From Clostridium neonatale (GTDB taxonomy: Bacteria > Bacillota > Clostridia > Clostridiales > Clostridiaceae): DNA of 64,000 nucleotides. Under the pieces are notes generated by a model. That model did no database searches. It saw nothing but the letters and a program-made list of their open reading frames with translations, and was not told the DNA's origin. How positions within the stretch are numbered: position 1 is the first letter of the stretch; each line of letters opens with the position of its first letter. A program made the position numbers and the translations under genes. Below, in pieces: positions 1 to 8,283 of the stretch. The stretch is from assembly GCF_001458595.1 (NCBI RefSeq), contig NZ_LN890328.1, positions 1,394,926 through 1,458,925 of the forward strand. The letters are read 5' to 3'.

Positions 1-105
1 AAAAGGTTGATATTTTTTATTATAATTATGCCTTATAATATTAAAATAGTGAAAATTAAAACTATCATATAGTCTATAACTAAGTTGAATATTATTAAAT
101 ACTTA

Positions 106-132
106 TCAACTTTTTTAAATCTGCAACGTGTA
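106..132 (+). promoter_or_regulatory. Candidate ECF-type autoregulatory promoter
   Basis: TCAAC (106-110) and CGTGTA (127-132) are separated by 16 bases. This is the AAC-N16-CGT layout that many ECF sigma factors recognise at their own promoters. It sits about 30 bases before the sigma gene start, so autoregulation is inferred. Confidence 0.45.
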
Positions 133-160
133 ATTAATTAGAAATGGGGGGGATGAAATA

Positions 161-706
161 TTGGATGAAACAAAGTTAATACAAAATTGCCAAAAGGGTG
201 AAAAACAAGCTTTTAATGAACTTATTAAATTCTATTACCCTTATCTTTCTAAATTTCTCTTAAAGCTTACGAGTGATCAGGTTTTAAGTGAAGATTTATT
301 ACAAGAGACTTTTATGAAAGTTATTAGAAATATCGAAAAATTTGATATTTATGGCAAAGCTACTTTCTCCACATATATTCTAACAATTGCAAGGAACTGC
401 TATATAGATTATTTAAGAAAAAATATAAATATGAACTTAGATATTTATGAATTAGATGTTGATGATGGTATTAATCTTGAAAATACCGTACTAAATCATA
501 TTGAGGTGTCTGAAATTCTCAAAGAAATGGATAAGCTTCCATATGAACAGGCAGAAGCCATAAAAATGAAGTATTTAGAACAGCTTACTCTAAAAGAAAT
601 CGCTGAAAAATTTAAAACAGAACCTAAAACCATAAAGAGTAGAATACATAGTGGAATAACAAAGCTAAATAAAATTTTGCATACAGGAGGAAAAAAATAT
701 GGATGA
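161..706 (+). CDS. ECF-family RNA polymerase sigma factor
   Basis: This is a 181-residue sigma-70-family protein of the extracytoplasmic-function class, which redirects RNA polymerase to a small regulon. Region 2 lies at about residues 10-85 (a run ending SEDLLQETFMKVIRN, then the FSTYILTIARNCYIDYLR DNA-melting helix). Region 4 lies at about 115-175, with an LTLKEIAEKFKTEPKTIKSR helix-turn-helix that reads the -35 element. There is no region 3 and no C-terminal extension, which is normal for the class. The start is TTG, fixed by a GGGGGG-type ribosome site 10 bases upstream. The last 8 bases overlap the next gene, a small membrane protein, as in sigma/anti-sigma pairs such as sigY-yxlC. The sigY relationship is a suggestion only. 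Confidence 0.9.
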   Translation: MDETKLIQNCQKGEKQAFNELIKFYYPYLSKFLLKLTSDQVLSEDLLQETFMKVIRNIEKFDIYGKATFSTYILTIARNCYIDYLRKNINMNLDIYELDVDDGINLENTVLNHIEVSEILKEMDKLPYEQAEAIKMKYLEQLTLKEIAEKFKTEPKTIKSRIHSGITKLNKILHTGGKKYG

Positions 707-947
707 GGATTTGAACAAGTTACTACTAAATCTTGATAATGAAATTGAAAGAAAATGTTATCAGATAAAAGAAAAGAAAAAAGATGAAAAAGCAAAAAAA
801 CTATTTATGCTTGTCGCTTTTTTATTCTTAACTATACCATTTTTATTTGTTTTTATGGGAATTAATATTTTAATAGTTTGTTTTCCAGTTATGTTGTTTT
901 TAATGATTTCTACAATTATTCTTTCACCGATTATATTAAGAATCTGA
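699..947 (+). CDS. Small two-TM membrane protein, probable anti-sigma partner
   Basis: This 82-residue protein has an acidic and lysine-rich cytoplasmic N-terminus (about 1-33) followed by two hydrophobic segments (about 35-55 and 58-80). It starts inside the 3' end of the ECF sigma gene (8-base overlap) with a good AGGAGG site, so the two are translationally coupled. Position, size and topology match YxlC-like proteins that hold back sigma-Y-type factors. I see no zinc-binding anti-sigma motif (HxxxCxxC). The anti-sigma role is inferred from context rather than from a recognised domain. Confidence 0.65.
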   Translation: MDEDLNKLLLNLDNEIERKCYQIKEKKKDEKAKKLFMLVAFLFLTIPFLFVFMGINILIVCFPVMLFLMISTIILSPIILRI

Positions 948-1024
948 ATTAAAATATATTCTACTTTTTATAATTTCTATTTTTATTAATACAGTACATC
1001 AAATTTATTATAAATATAATTTTA

Positions 1025-1044
1025 TTACAAATTTAAATTTGTAA
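1025..1044. promoter_or_regulatory. 20-base perfect palindrome, possible operator
   Basis: TTACAAATTTAAATTTGTAA is a perfect 20-base palindrome lying 30 bases before the start of the zinc-ribbon membrane gene. Palindromes of this size are uncommon even in AT-rich DNA. The bound protein is unknown. Confidence 0.35.
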
Positions 1045-1074
1045 AATATATATTAGCAAAGGGGAGATTTATAA

Positions 1075-2025
1075 ATGAAAAATATTGACAGACTTATCGA
1101 TAAGCTTAATTTTAAAAAAATAACTGTTGCATATATAATATGTGCATTCATTGTTGGAATATTTTCTATTTCCTTTTTAGGGTATAAATTTAAAGAAAAG
1201 ATTATTTTTGCCATAAATTATAACAAAATTAGTGAGAAATTTGAGGATAAAAAAATTGGAACTGATTCTATAACTGCTGATATTATTGACTTTGCAAATA
1301 AGTCAACTGATATTGCAGATATTTTAATAATAAATAAAGATAATAAGGTTTTATTCTCTGCTAAAAACTCACAATTCAATCAATCTGAATTTAATTTAGA
1401 ATTATCTAAAAAAGATGAAAGAACTTCATATTTAACTTTAGCTAATGATTCTAATATAAACTTTAAATTGGTAAAATCCGAAGAACTTATTTTAAGAGCA
1501 GCTTTTCTTGGGAATGAAAAAGAAATAGAACATGATCATAATAATGAAATATTTTTTAGAGACAATTTTAATAATGAAAAGCTGTACTTATTAAGTTATA
1601 GTGCTAATAAAAGCACTGGAGATAAAATCTATTTTATCAGTGACATACATCCCATTCAAAATGCTGAAATGTATATAAAAATTGTCTGCGCTGCTGCTAT
1701 GCTTTTCTTTATGATGTATTGGGTTTTACTTTCTATTTTCATATATCAAAATGCAAAAAAATCAAAATTAAGTCCTGCCTTATGGGGAATAATTACATTG
1801 TTCACAAACTTAGCTGGAGTCTTTGTTTATTTAATCTACAAGCAAAATAATCAAAGTTGCTTTAAATGTGGTGCAGTTCAAAGTAAAAATAATATTTATT
1901 GTATCCATTGTGGAACAAAAATAAGTAACACTTGTAATAAATGTGGCCACGTGGTAAACAAAGGAGATAAGTTCTGTAATAATTGTGGTAACGAACTTCC
2001 ATCTGAAGAAAAGAGTGATGAATAA
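1075..2025 (+). CDS. Membrane-anchored protein with C-terminal zinc ribbons
   Basis: This 316-residue protein of unknown function has one TM helix near residues 17-37, an extracellular domain of about 155 residues, and two further TM helices at about 200-222 and 232-252. A cytoplasmic tail carries CxxC knuckles (CFKC, CIHC, CNKC, CNNC) that form two zinc ribbons. The central domain holds a charged region ending near IYFISDIHP that resembles an external sensor domain in layout only. The stop codon overlaps the ATG of the PAP2 gene by one base (TAATG), implying coupled translation. A GGGGAG site precedes the ATG. Proteins with this architecture are common in clostridia but uncharacterised. Confidence 0.7.
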   Translation: MKNIDRLIDKLNFKKITVAYIICAFIVGIFSISFLGYKFKEKIIFAINYNKISEKFEDKKIGTDSITADIIDFANKSTDIADILIINKDNKVLFSAKNSQFNQSEFNLELSKKDERTSYLTLANDSNINFKLVKSEELILRAAFLGNEKEIEHDHNNEIFFRDNFNNEKLYLLSYSANKSTGDKIYFISDIHPIQNAEMYIKIVCAAAMLFFMMYWVLLSIFIYQNAKKSKLSPALWGIITLFTNLAGVFVYLIYKQNNQSCFKCGAVQSKNNIYCIHCGTKISNTCNKCGHVVNKGDKFCNNCGNELPSEEKSDE

Positions 2026-2576
2026 TGGAAACAATATTAAATATAGATAACTTTATATTGGAATTTATTAGACTTAATATACAAAATAACATACTAGATA
2101 AGATAATGCCTTTAATCACAAAATTAGGAGATATGAGTATTTTATGGCTTATAATTTCTTTTATTTTTTTAATAAATAAGACATATAGAAAGTATGGAAT
2201 ATTAATAATAGCTTCATTGATACTTTGCATAGTTGTATGTAATTTAATTATGAAACCACTATTTGCAAGAGTAAGACCTTGTGATGCAAATAGTATAATG
2301 AATTTATTAATCTCTAGACCAAAAGATTTCTCATTTCCTTCTGGACATACTATGTCTTCCTTTGCAGCTGCAACTATAATCTTTAGTGCAAATACAAAAT
2401 TAGGAGTAATTTCTCTATTAGTTGCTACGTTAATAGGATTTTCAAGACTTTATTTATACGTTCACTATCCATCCGATGTATTAGTTGGATTATTCATGGG
2501 AGTTTTCTTAAGTATATTTACATTATATATATCCAAATTAACTTTCATAAATAATTTATTAGCTATGCATAGTTAA
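2025..2576 (+). CDS. PAP2-family phosphatase (undecaprenyl-diphosphatase type)
   Basis: This is a 183-residue integral membrane phosphatase. The three PAP2 signature motifs are present in order: KPLFARVRP (K-x6-RP), PSGH, and SRLYLYVHYPSD (SR-x5-H-x3-D), with the two histidines as catalytic residues. About five TM helices surround them. The family dephosphorylates lipid pyrophosphates; bacterial members of this size usually recycle undecaprenyl pyrophosphate, the carrier for wall polymers, on the outer face of the membrane. It is coupled to the upstream zinc-ribbon protein by a one-base overlap. The exact substrate is not visible from sequence. Confidence 0.88.
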   Translation: METILNIDNFILEFIRLNIQNNILDKIMPLITKLGDMSILWLIISFIFLINKTYRKYGILIIASLILCIVVCNLIMKPLFARVRPCDANSIMNLLISRPKDFSFPSGHTMSSFAAATIIFSANTKLGVISLLVATLIGFSRLYLYVHYPSDVLVGLFMGVFLSIFTLYISKLTFINNLLAMHS

Positions 2577-2767
2577 TAATAAATGTAATTCTGCCCATCT
2601 TCGGCTTATCTTTATTACAATATAAAATGTTTGTTCTAGACCTTACATGGTTTTATATACAAAATGGAACTTTATTATCTGTGGAAGTATATCTATAAAT
2701 ATATAGCCATTTTATCTATAGAATTTATTCCTTTAAGAGCATAAATTTATGTGATTAAATATGGTCT

Positions 2768-2808
2768 ACCACATACCTACTTTTCTAAATCTAGTAATAG
2801 GTGTGGTT
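2768..2808 (+). other. Inverted repeat in the leader of the amide hydrolase gene
   Basis: ACCACATACCTA pairs with TAGGTGTGGT around a short loop (one bulged base). It ends 33 bases before the ATG at 2842. It could be an operator or a leader hairpin. It lacks a T-run, so it is not a simple terminator. The rest of 2577-2841 shows nothing I recognise. Confidence 0.35.
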
Positions 2809-2841
2809 ATTTAAATAAAGTATAGGAGGCAGATAATTAAC

Positions 2842-3840
2842 ATGTGCACAGCAATGACGCTACAATCAAAACAGTCGGAAAACTTTTTTGGCAGAACCAT
2901 GGATTTTTCTTATGATATTGATCCTGAGCTTTATATTGTACCTAGATATTATGTACGGAACAATGCTCTTAACATGCATAAATCTTATAATCCCTATAGT
3001 TTTATAGGAATCGGACAGGAAATAGATGGAATCCTTGCCTTTTTTGATGGGGTGAATGAAAAAGGATTTGCAGCTGCAACATTATATTTTGCAGGTTATG
3101 CAAAATACAAAACTCAATCAAACTATATTGATAAGGAACCTATTTCATCTTTAGATTTTCTCGATTATATTTTAGGAAGATGTGGTTCAGTAAAAGAACT
3201 TAAAGAAATCCTACTAGAAATATGTATTGTAGGTTTTGAAGATCCAGTAACACATACAGTCGCACCTTTACATTGGATTGCCACAGATAAAAGCGGAGAG
3301 TGTATTGTTATTGAACAAACAGAAAAAGGTCTAAATATATTCCAGAATCAAATTGGAGTTATGACCAACAGTCCTGATTTTCAGTGGCATATGACTAATT
3401 TAAGAAATTACATGAATGTATCACCAACACAAGACGATGATGCATACTGGGGAAAAATTAATTTAAAACCATTTGGGCAGGGTGGAGGAACTATGCAGTT
3501 GCCAGGAGGTTACACGTCCCCAGAGAGATTTGTAAGAACAGCATATCAAAAAACGCATATTCAGACACCTAATAACAGTTTAGAGGCAATAAACGCATGT
3601 TTTCATATTATGGAAAGTGTTTCTATTCCAAAAGGAGTAGTAATAACAAATAGAGCTACTTATGACTATACAAAATATACTGCCTTTATTAATACAAATA
3701 CTTGTGAATATTTCTTTAAAACTTATGACAATACCAATATTACAAGTGTATGCCTTTGGGAGAACTACAAAGATAGTGCTAAGCCAATCTCCTTAGGAAA
3801 GTTAAAACGTCAAGTTAAGTTTGAAAAAATACAAAAATGA
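2842..3840 (+). CDS. Choloylglycine hydrolase family (linear amide C-N hydrolase)
   Basis: This 332-residue enzyme belongs to the Ntn-hydrolase superfamily, which includes bile salt hydrolases and penicillin V acylases. The initiator Met is followed directly by Cys2, which becomes the N-terminal nucleophile after Met removal. FFGRTMDFS carries the conserved Arg and Asp, MTNSPDF the conserved Asn, and SPERFVR the catalytic Arg. The enzyme hydrolyses an amide bond between a hydrophobic acyl group and an amino acid or beta-lactam nucleus. Sequence alone does not tell bile salt from penicillin V preference. It is likely cytoplasmic (no signal peptide). A GGAGG site precedes the ATG. It stands alone, with a hairpin before and a terminator after. 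Confidence 0.88.
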   Translation: MCTAMTLQSKQSENFFGRTMDFSYDIDPELYIVPRYYVRNNALNMHKSYNPYSFIGIGQEIDGILAFFDGVNEKGFAAATLYFAGYAKYKTQSNYIDKEPISSLDFLDYILGRCGSVKELKEILLEICIVGFEDPVTHTVAPLHWIATDKSGECIVIEQTEKGLNIFQNQIGVMTNSPDFQWHMTNLRNYMNVSPTQDDDAYWGKINLKPFGQGGGTMQLPGGYTSPERFVRTAYQKTHIQTPNNSLEAINACFHIMESVSIPKGVVITNRATYDYTKYTAFINTNTCEYFFKTYDNTNITSVCLWENYKDSAKPISLGKLKRQVKFEKIQK

Positions 3841-3937
3841 AGTACTCATTCCTATTTGTAAATTGCTGCTTTTTAATACACTCCTTTTTTATTCTGCTAT
3901 AAGATAAAGCTTTCTATAAATGTCTAAAAACTAAAAT

Positions 3938-3994
3938 AAACCACGACCATATGTAAGCAGCTATTAAAGCTACATACTTATTTTCGTGGTTTTA
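3938..3994 (+). terminator. Rho-independent terminator after the amide hydrolase gene
   Basis: AAACCACGA pairs with TCGTGGTTTT. An inner stem (ATGTA..GCAGCT with AGCT..CATAC) lengthens the hairpin and a T-rich tail follows on the plus strand. Confidence 0.65.
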
Positions 3995-4295
3995 ATGGTG
4001 AAGGTGAAGCACAATTAACCTCTCTCCTATATTTAATTATCTAATTTTAGTAAAAGCATTATTTATGATACGATTCACCATATCAGTAATAGTTGATGTA
4101 AAGAAATCACTAAGTCACATTTAGATGATTATAACAACGATGGCTCGAATGAAAAACAAGAATTACGAAACATGAACTGTCACTTTAGATTGTGACGATT
4201 TGCCTTTCTTAGAAATAACCAGTTGGCTTTATTCTCCATCACCTATGACACCTCGTCCGCATATTAGTCTTTATTATAATTTCTAAGAAAATAAA
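3995..4295. other. Intergenic stretch with possible decayed coding traces
   Basis: The base composition is less AT-rich than typical spacer. Short open stretches on both strands are interrupted by stops, and none matches a family I know. The phrase TTTATGATACG near 4063 recurs with changes near 16667. I cannot assign a function. Confidence 0.3.
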
Positions 4296-4329
4296 AAATC
4301 ACTACATTCTTTATAAAATGTAGTGATTT
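4296..4329 (-). terminator. Terminator of the mupG-murP transcript
   Basis: AAATCACTACATT pairs with AATGTAGTGATTT around an 8-base loop, followed on the minus strand by TTTTTATTTT. It lies 15 bases after the mupG stop. Confidence 0.8.
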
Positions 4330-4343
4330 CATCCTTTTAGACT

Positions 4344-5399
4344 TTATATTAATTTGAATCCCATACCATCAGTAATGTAATCTAAGTATTTTATATCTGA
4401 ATGTATTACACATCCAATAATATTAACTTTAGGCTCTATATCAAGGTCTTTTCTTGCTATTTCTAGTTCACCAGAATATCTTAGATATTCTGAATTTCCA
4501 ATGGATATGCTACCTTTTCTGCGTTCCTTAATATTATCTGGCGAAAATACTTTTCCTTGGGAACTAAATTCACGAGATTCCTGAGATCTAATTACATATT
4601 CACTTGAATCAGGTCTCTCATGGTGAATCATATTTTTTACAAATGAATATTTTTCATATATTTTAGTATTTAAAGATATATATCCTTCTGAAAGTTCCTT
4701 TAATTTAGTATAAGCTTCATCAGTACTATCTATATCTCCAATTAAGCATATATCAGTTTCAGCATCTTTTATTAATTGAAGTATATTAAATAATACATCT
4801 CCATTTCTATGTTCTTCTACTGTTGGAAGCCCCATATGAAGAGGCCCCCTTAATTCTTTATCTCCAGATACAAAAGCCATTGTAGTAATTCCTAAGTTCT
4901 TTAATCTTTCATTAATTTTAGCAACCTTTTTTAAAGATAGCCCAGTTAATGGTTTAGGATAAAAGTTATGACATGCATAAAACTTTGAAAAATCAGCATT
5001 TAACTTTTTTAATTCGTTTATATCTTTATCTAGTAGAGTTGATGCATTAAATACAATATTAAAATCTTTTGATAATTCAATTATTTCTTCATAGGTAAAT
5101 CCATAATCTAAACGCAAATGAGTTATGCTTGTTTCCTTGAGTTGTTTAAAGTTATTAAATCCAAGCTTCTTTAATGTTCTTGGTCCTACGTCTACTATTA
5201 AATTAATTTTATTAGTATTACATAGGTTTAATAACTTCTTTACTTCAGCTTCATAATTCTCTAAATTTTCTTCAGGAATATGAAGAGATGTAAACGCATA
5301 TTTTGCATTATTTTTAACAGCTTTTTCAATTATAATTTTATTTCTTTCATATCCTGTCCCAAGATATATTGATATACCAAATTCATTCATATTAAGCAC
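4344..5399 (-). CDS. mupG: MupG-like 6-phospho-N-acetylmuramidase (DUF871)
   Basis: This 351-residue protein is of the DUF871 family: a TIM-barrel domain (about 1-235, opening with FGISIYLGTGYERNKI) and a small beta domain at the C-terminus (about 250-351). In Staphylococcus the family member MupG cleaves MurNAc-6-phosphate from GlcNAc in the disaccharide imported by the MurP PTS. That role fits here because the gene lies 13 bases behind murP and across from murQ and murR. The product would be cytoplasmic. Conserved acidic residues in the barrel (for example DLAYGFT-type and IGDID) are plausible catalytic positions, but I cannot assign them with certainty. The family assignment is firm; the biochemical activity is transferred from the staphylococcal homologue. 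Confidence 0.85.
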   Translation of the reverse strand: MLNMNEFGISIYLGTGYERNKIIIEKAVKNNAKYAFTSLHIPEENLENYEAEVKKLLNLCNTNKINLIVDVGPRTLKKLGFNNFKQLKETSITHLRLDYGFTYEEIIELSKDFNIVFNASTLLDKDINELKKLNADFSKFYACHNFYPKPLTGLSLKKVAKINERLKNLGITTMAFVSGDKELRGPLHMGLPTVEEHRNGDVLFNILQLIKDAETDICLIGDIDSTDEAYTKLKELSEGYISLNTKIYEKYSFVKNMIHHERPDSSEYVIRSQESREFSSQGKVFSPDNIKERRKGSISIGNSEYLRYSGELEIARKDLDIEPKVNIIGCVIHSDIKYLDYITDGMGFKLI

Positions 5400-5412
5400 C
5401 TTTTTCTATTAT

Positions 5413-6834
5413 TTATTTTCCATAAACATCATCAATTCTTTGGTGATCAACTCCAAAGAAGTATGTTAATATGAAGCCTCCTATATAAGCTCCTACCATA
5501 GCAATTATATAAAAAAGTTGTGTTCCAGGTACAACTATTAATAATCCAAACAATCCTGATACTCCTTGTGATACTGTACCTAAATGGAATAGTGAAGCTA
5601 ATATTCCGCCAAGTCCTGAACCTAAACAAGCAGTTATAAATGGTTTTCCTAGAGGAAGAGTTACTGCATACATCATTGGTTCTCCGATTCCTAATATACC
5701 AACAGGTAATGAATCTCTAGTTAATTGTTTTAATTTTTTATTTTTTGTTTTTAGATATAATGCAAAACCAGCACCAACTTGTCCTCCACCGGCCATCATA
5801 AGAATAGGTAATAAATAATTTATTCCTTGTGTTGCTCCATTCGGATCATTTAGCATAGCATGAATTGGAGTTAATGCTTGATGGAGTCCAACTGCTACTA
5901 AAGGTAGGAATCCAGCTGATAATATATATCCTCCAACAACCCCTAATTTATCATATATAAAGTTTAATATTACGAAAATTCCTGTAGTTAAGAATGCGCC
6001 TAGTGGTTGAAGTACTAATAATGTTACTAAACATCCAATAATAACTGTTAATAAAGGGGTGAAAAATGTTTGAAGTATATCTGGCATGATTTTTCTAATT
6101 TGACGTTCTAATAATGCAAAAAACATACCACTTATAAGTGCAGCTAAAAGTCCACCTGCTGCTGGATTAAATACTTTATTTGTAAGAGGTAGTATTACTT
6201 CTGCATCATTAAATTTTGCTAAAAGGGGCATTGCTGCATTTGCAATTGACATAGCGCCTGCCATAGCTCCAAGAACTGGAGAGCCCTTAAATTCTTTAGC
6301 AGCATTCATACCTACAAGTATAGGTAAATAAGCAAAAAGTGCCCATCCCATTGTTCTTATACATTCATACCACCATTGCCCACTTAAAGAGCCATGTGAA
6401 GATACATTAATAACATTTGTTATACCATTAATAAGTCCTGCTGCAATTATTCCTGGAAGTAAAGGTACAAATATATTAGCAATTTTTCTTAAGAAGACTT
6501 GTACAGGATTTGTCTGCTTTGCTTTATTAGCAGCCTTATTTTCTCTTGCAAGGTCTTCTGCATTTACTTCATCAGATGTTCCAAGAGCTATACCTGTTAA
6601 TTCAGAAAATTCTTGACCAACTTTAGTTACCTTTCCTGGTCCAAAAACAATTTGTAAGGTATCAGATTCAACAACGCCCATAACTCCTTCTACTTTTTTT
6701 AGATTTTCTAAATCTACTTTAGATGAATCCTTTAAAGTAACACGAAGTCTTGTCATACATGTAGCATTTCCATAAACGTTATCTCTTCCACCTATTAAGG
6801 TTAAAACTTCTTTAGCAATTCTTTTATAATCCAT
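5413..6834 (-). CDS. murP: PTS MurNAc-type transporter, EIIBC
   Basis: This 473-residue sugar phosphotransferase permease has an N-terminal EIIB domain (about 1-85) with the phosphorylated Cys in GNATCMTRLRV, a linker near 90-105, and an EIIC membrane domain (about 110-465) with roughly ten TM helices and the GIGEPMMYAVTLPL substrate-site region. No EIIA is fused, so it must borrow a glucose-type EIIA, as known for MurP. With mupG directly downstream and murQ/murR divergent, it is expected to bring in MurNAc or GlcNAc-MurNAc and phosphorylate it at C6. The ribosome site is AAGGAG. Substrate identity rests on neighbourhood. Confidence 0.88.
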   Translation of the reverse strand: MDYKRIAKEVLTLIGGRDNVYGNATCMTRLRVTLKDSSKVDLENLKKVEGVMGVVESDTLQIVFGPGKVTKVGQEFSELTGIALGTSDEVNAEDLARENKAANKAKQTNPVQVFLRKIANIFVPLLPGIIAAGLINGITNVINVSSHGSLSGQWWYECIRTMGWALFAYLPILVGMNAAKEFKGSPVLGAMAGAMSIANAAMPLLAKFNDAEVILPLTNKVFNPAAGGLLAALISGMFFALLERQIRKIMPDILQTFFTPLLTVIIGCLVTLLVLQPLGAFLTTGIFVILNFIYDKLGVVGGYILSAGFLPLVAVGLHQALTPIHAMLNDPNGATQGINYLLPILMMAGGGQVGAGFALYLKTKNKKLKQLTRDSLPVGILGIGEPMMYAVTLPLGKPFITACLGSGLGGILASLFHLGTVSQGVSGLFGLLIVVPGTQLFYIIAMVGAYIGGFILTYFFGVDHQRIDDVYGK

Positions 6835-6950
6835 AAATAACTCCTTTCTGCTACTTGACTAAATATATAGTAAACGTTGTCGGTGATGAAAATAATTTTA
6901 CCAATATATTTATTTTTCAGTAACATTTACAAAATTTATTTTATAATTTT

Positions 6951-6978
6951 ATTATAGTCTCTCATATGGTATTGTCAA
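6951..6978 (-). promoter_or_regulatory. Sigma-A promoter of murP-mupG
   Basis: On the minus strand TTGACA (6973-6978) and TATAAT (6951-6956) are spaced by 16 bases. A cre-like palindromic core, GTAAACGTTGTC (about 6871-6882), lies in the leader between promoter and gene and would suit catabolite repression or MurR; it has mismatches to the cre consensus. Confidence 0.75.
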
Positions 6979-7249
6979 TAATATTTCAATAAAAAATATT
7001 ATATATTAAAATATTATTTTATTCCTAAAGTTATATGTATAAATTTTATTTTTATTCCTAAATATAAAAAATATAGATTTTTTAAAATATATATTCTTAT
7101 GCATCAACATATATAAAGTACTGTATATCTATCAATTTATATTAAATTACTATACTAGTTTTAAATTTTATATAATATGAAATTTAAAATTAGTATTTTT
7201 CATAAATTTTCTCTTTTTGAAAAAAATAATTATTTTTTTATTTAATATA

Positions 7250-7278
7250 TTGAAATTAAATTTTATTATTTATATAAT
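7250..7278 (+). promoter_or_regulatory. Sigma-A promoter of murQ-murR
   Basis: TTGAAA (7250-7255), a 17-base spacer and TATAAT (7273-7278). The start of transcription would fall near 7285, leaving a very short leader that contains little more than the AAGGAG site. The rest of the divergent gap 6979-7249 is A/T runs with no recognised feature. Confidence 0.6.
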
Positions 7279-7298
7279 AATAGCAAGGAGTGATGTTT

Positions 7299-8213
7299 AT
7301 GAAAGTTGATTTAAATGTTCTTGATACAGAAACTATAAATGAAAATACTGTAAATATTGATACTATGAATACAAAAGACATTTTAACAACAATTAATTCT
7401 GAAGATAAAAAGATAACTTTTGCTGTAGAAAAAGCTATTCCAAGTATCGAAAAATTAATTGACTTAGCATATGAAAGAATGCTTCTGGGTGGTCGTATAA
7501 TATATATTGGAGCTGGAACAAGTGGTAGACTAGGAGTTTTAGATGCTAGCGAGTGTCCCCCAACTTATGGTGTAGATCCATCATTAGTACAAGGTATAAT
7601 TGCTGGTGGATATGAAGCATTATTAAAAGCTAAAGAAGGTGCTGAGGATTCATTAACTCTTGCTAAAGATGACCTAATTAAAATTAATCTAAATAAAAAT
7701 GATACTGTTATAGGTCTTGCTGCAAGTGGAAGAACTCCTTATGTAGTTGCTGGATTAGATTATGCTAATGAAATTGGAGCTTTAACAGGAGCAATTTCAT
7801 GTGTTCATAATTCCATAATAGGTAAACATGCAAAAGTATCTATAGAAGCTGTAACTGGTGCTGAAGTTATTACTGGAAGTACAAGAATGAAGGCTGGTAC
7901 TGCTCAAAAGATGATTTTAAATATGATTTCTACATCTCTTATGATCAAACTTGGTAAGGTGTATCATAACTTAATGGTTGATGTTCAGCCTACTAATGAA
8001 AAATTAATAGAACGTGCTAAGAATATCATAGCTAAAAGCAGCGAATGTACTTTAGAAGAAGCAAATAAATATTTAATTGAAAGCGATTATAATGTTAAAA
8101 TTGCAATTTGCATGGTTCTAACAAAGAAAGATAAAAATATATGTTCAAATATTTTAGCTAAAGAAAACGGTAATATATCTAATGCTATTAGAACAATAAA
8201 AAGTAATTCTTAA
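7299..8213 (+). CDS. murQ: N-acetylmuramic acid 6-phosphate etherase
   Basis: This 304-residue SIS-domain enzyme removes the D-lactate ether from MurNAc-6-phosphate, giving GlcNAc-6-phosphate for glycolysis or wall synthesis. The fold is clear: the phosphosugar loop YIGAGTSGRLGVLDASECPP (about 68-87) with the catalytic Glu, AASGRTPYVVAGL, and the signature TGSTRMKAGTAQKMILNM near 195. A C-terminal helical domain follows, as in other MurQ proteins. The frame is open 9 bases further upstream to a GTG, but that codon overlaps the AAGGAG site (7285-7290), so the ATG at 7299 is chosen. It is followed by the murR regulator. Confidence 0.95.
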   Translation: MKVDLNVLDTETINENTVNIDTMNTKDILTTINSEDKKITFAVEKAIPSIEKLIDLAYERMLLGGRIIYIGAGTSGRLGVLDASECPPTYGVDPSLVQGIIAGGYEALLKAKEGAEDSLTLAKDDLIKINLNKNDTVIGLAASGRTPYVVAGLDYANEIGALTGAISCVHNSIIGKHAKVSIEAVTGAEVITGSTRMKAGTAQKMILNMISTSLMIKLGKVYHNLMVDVQPTNEKLIERAKNIIAKSSECTLEEANKYLIESDYNVKIAICMVLTKKDKNICSNILAKENGNISNAIRTIKSNS

Positions 8214-8283
8214 TGTAAATTACAATAAAATTTGATACAATACATTATATAAAGATATATTTTAACTTAAGTGAGGTCTTAGT

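Noticed and set aside
1831..2230. Antisense frames across the zinc-ribbon/PAP2 junction
   Set aside because: They oppose two genes with recognised motifs.
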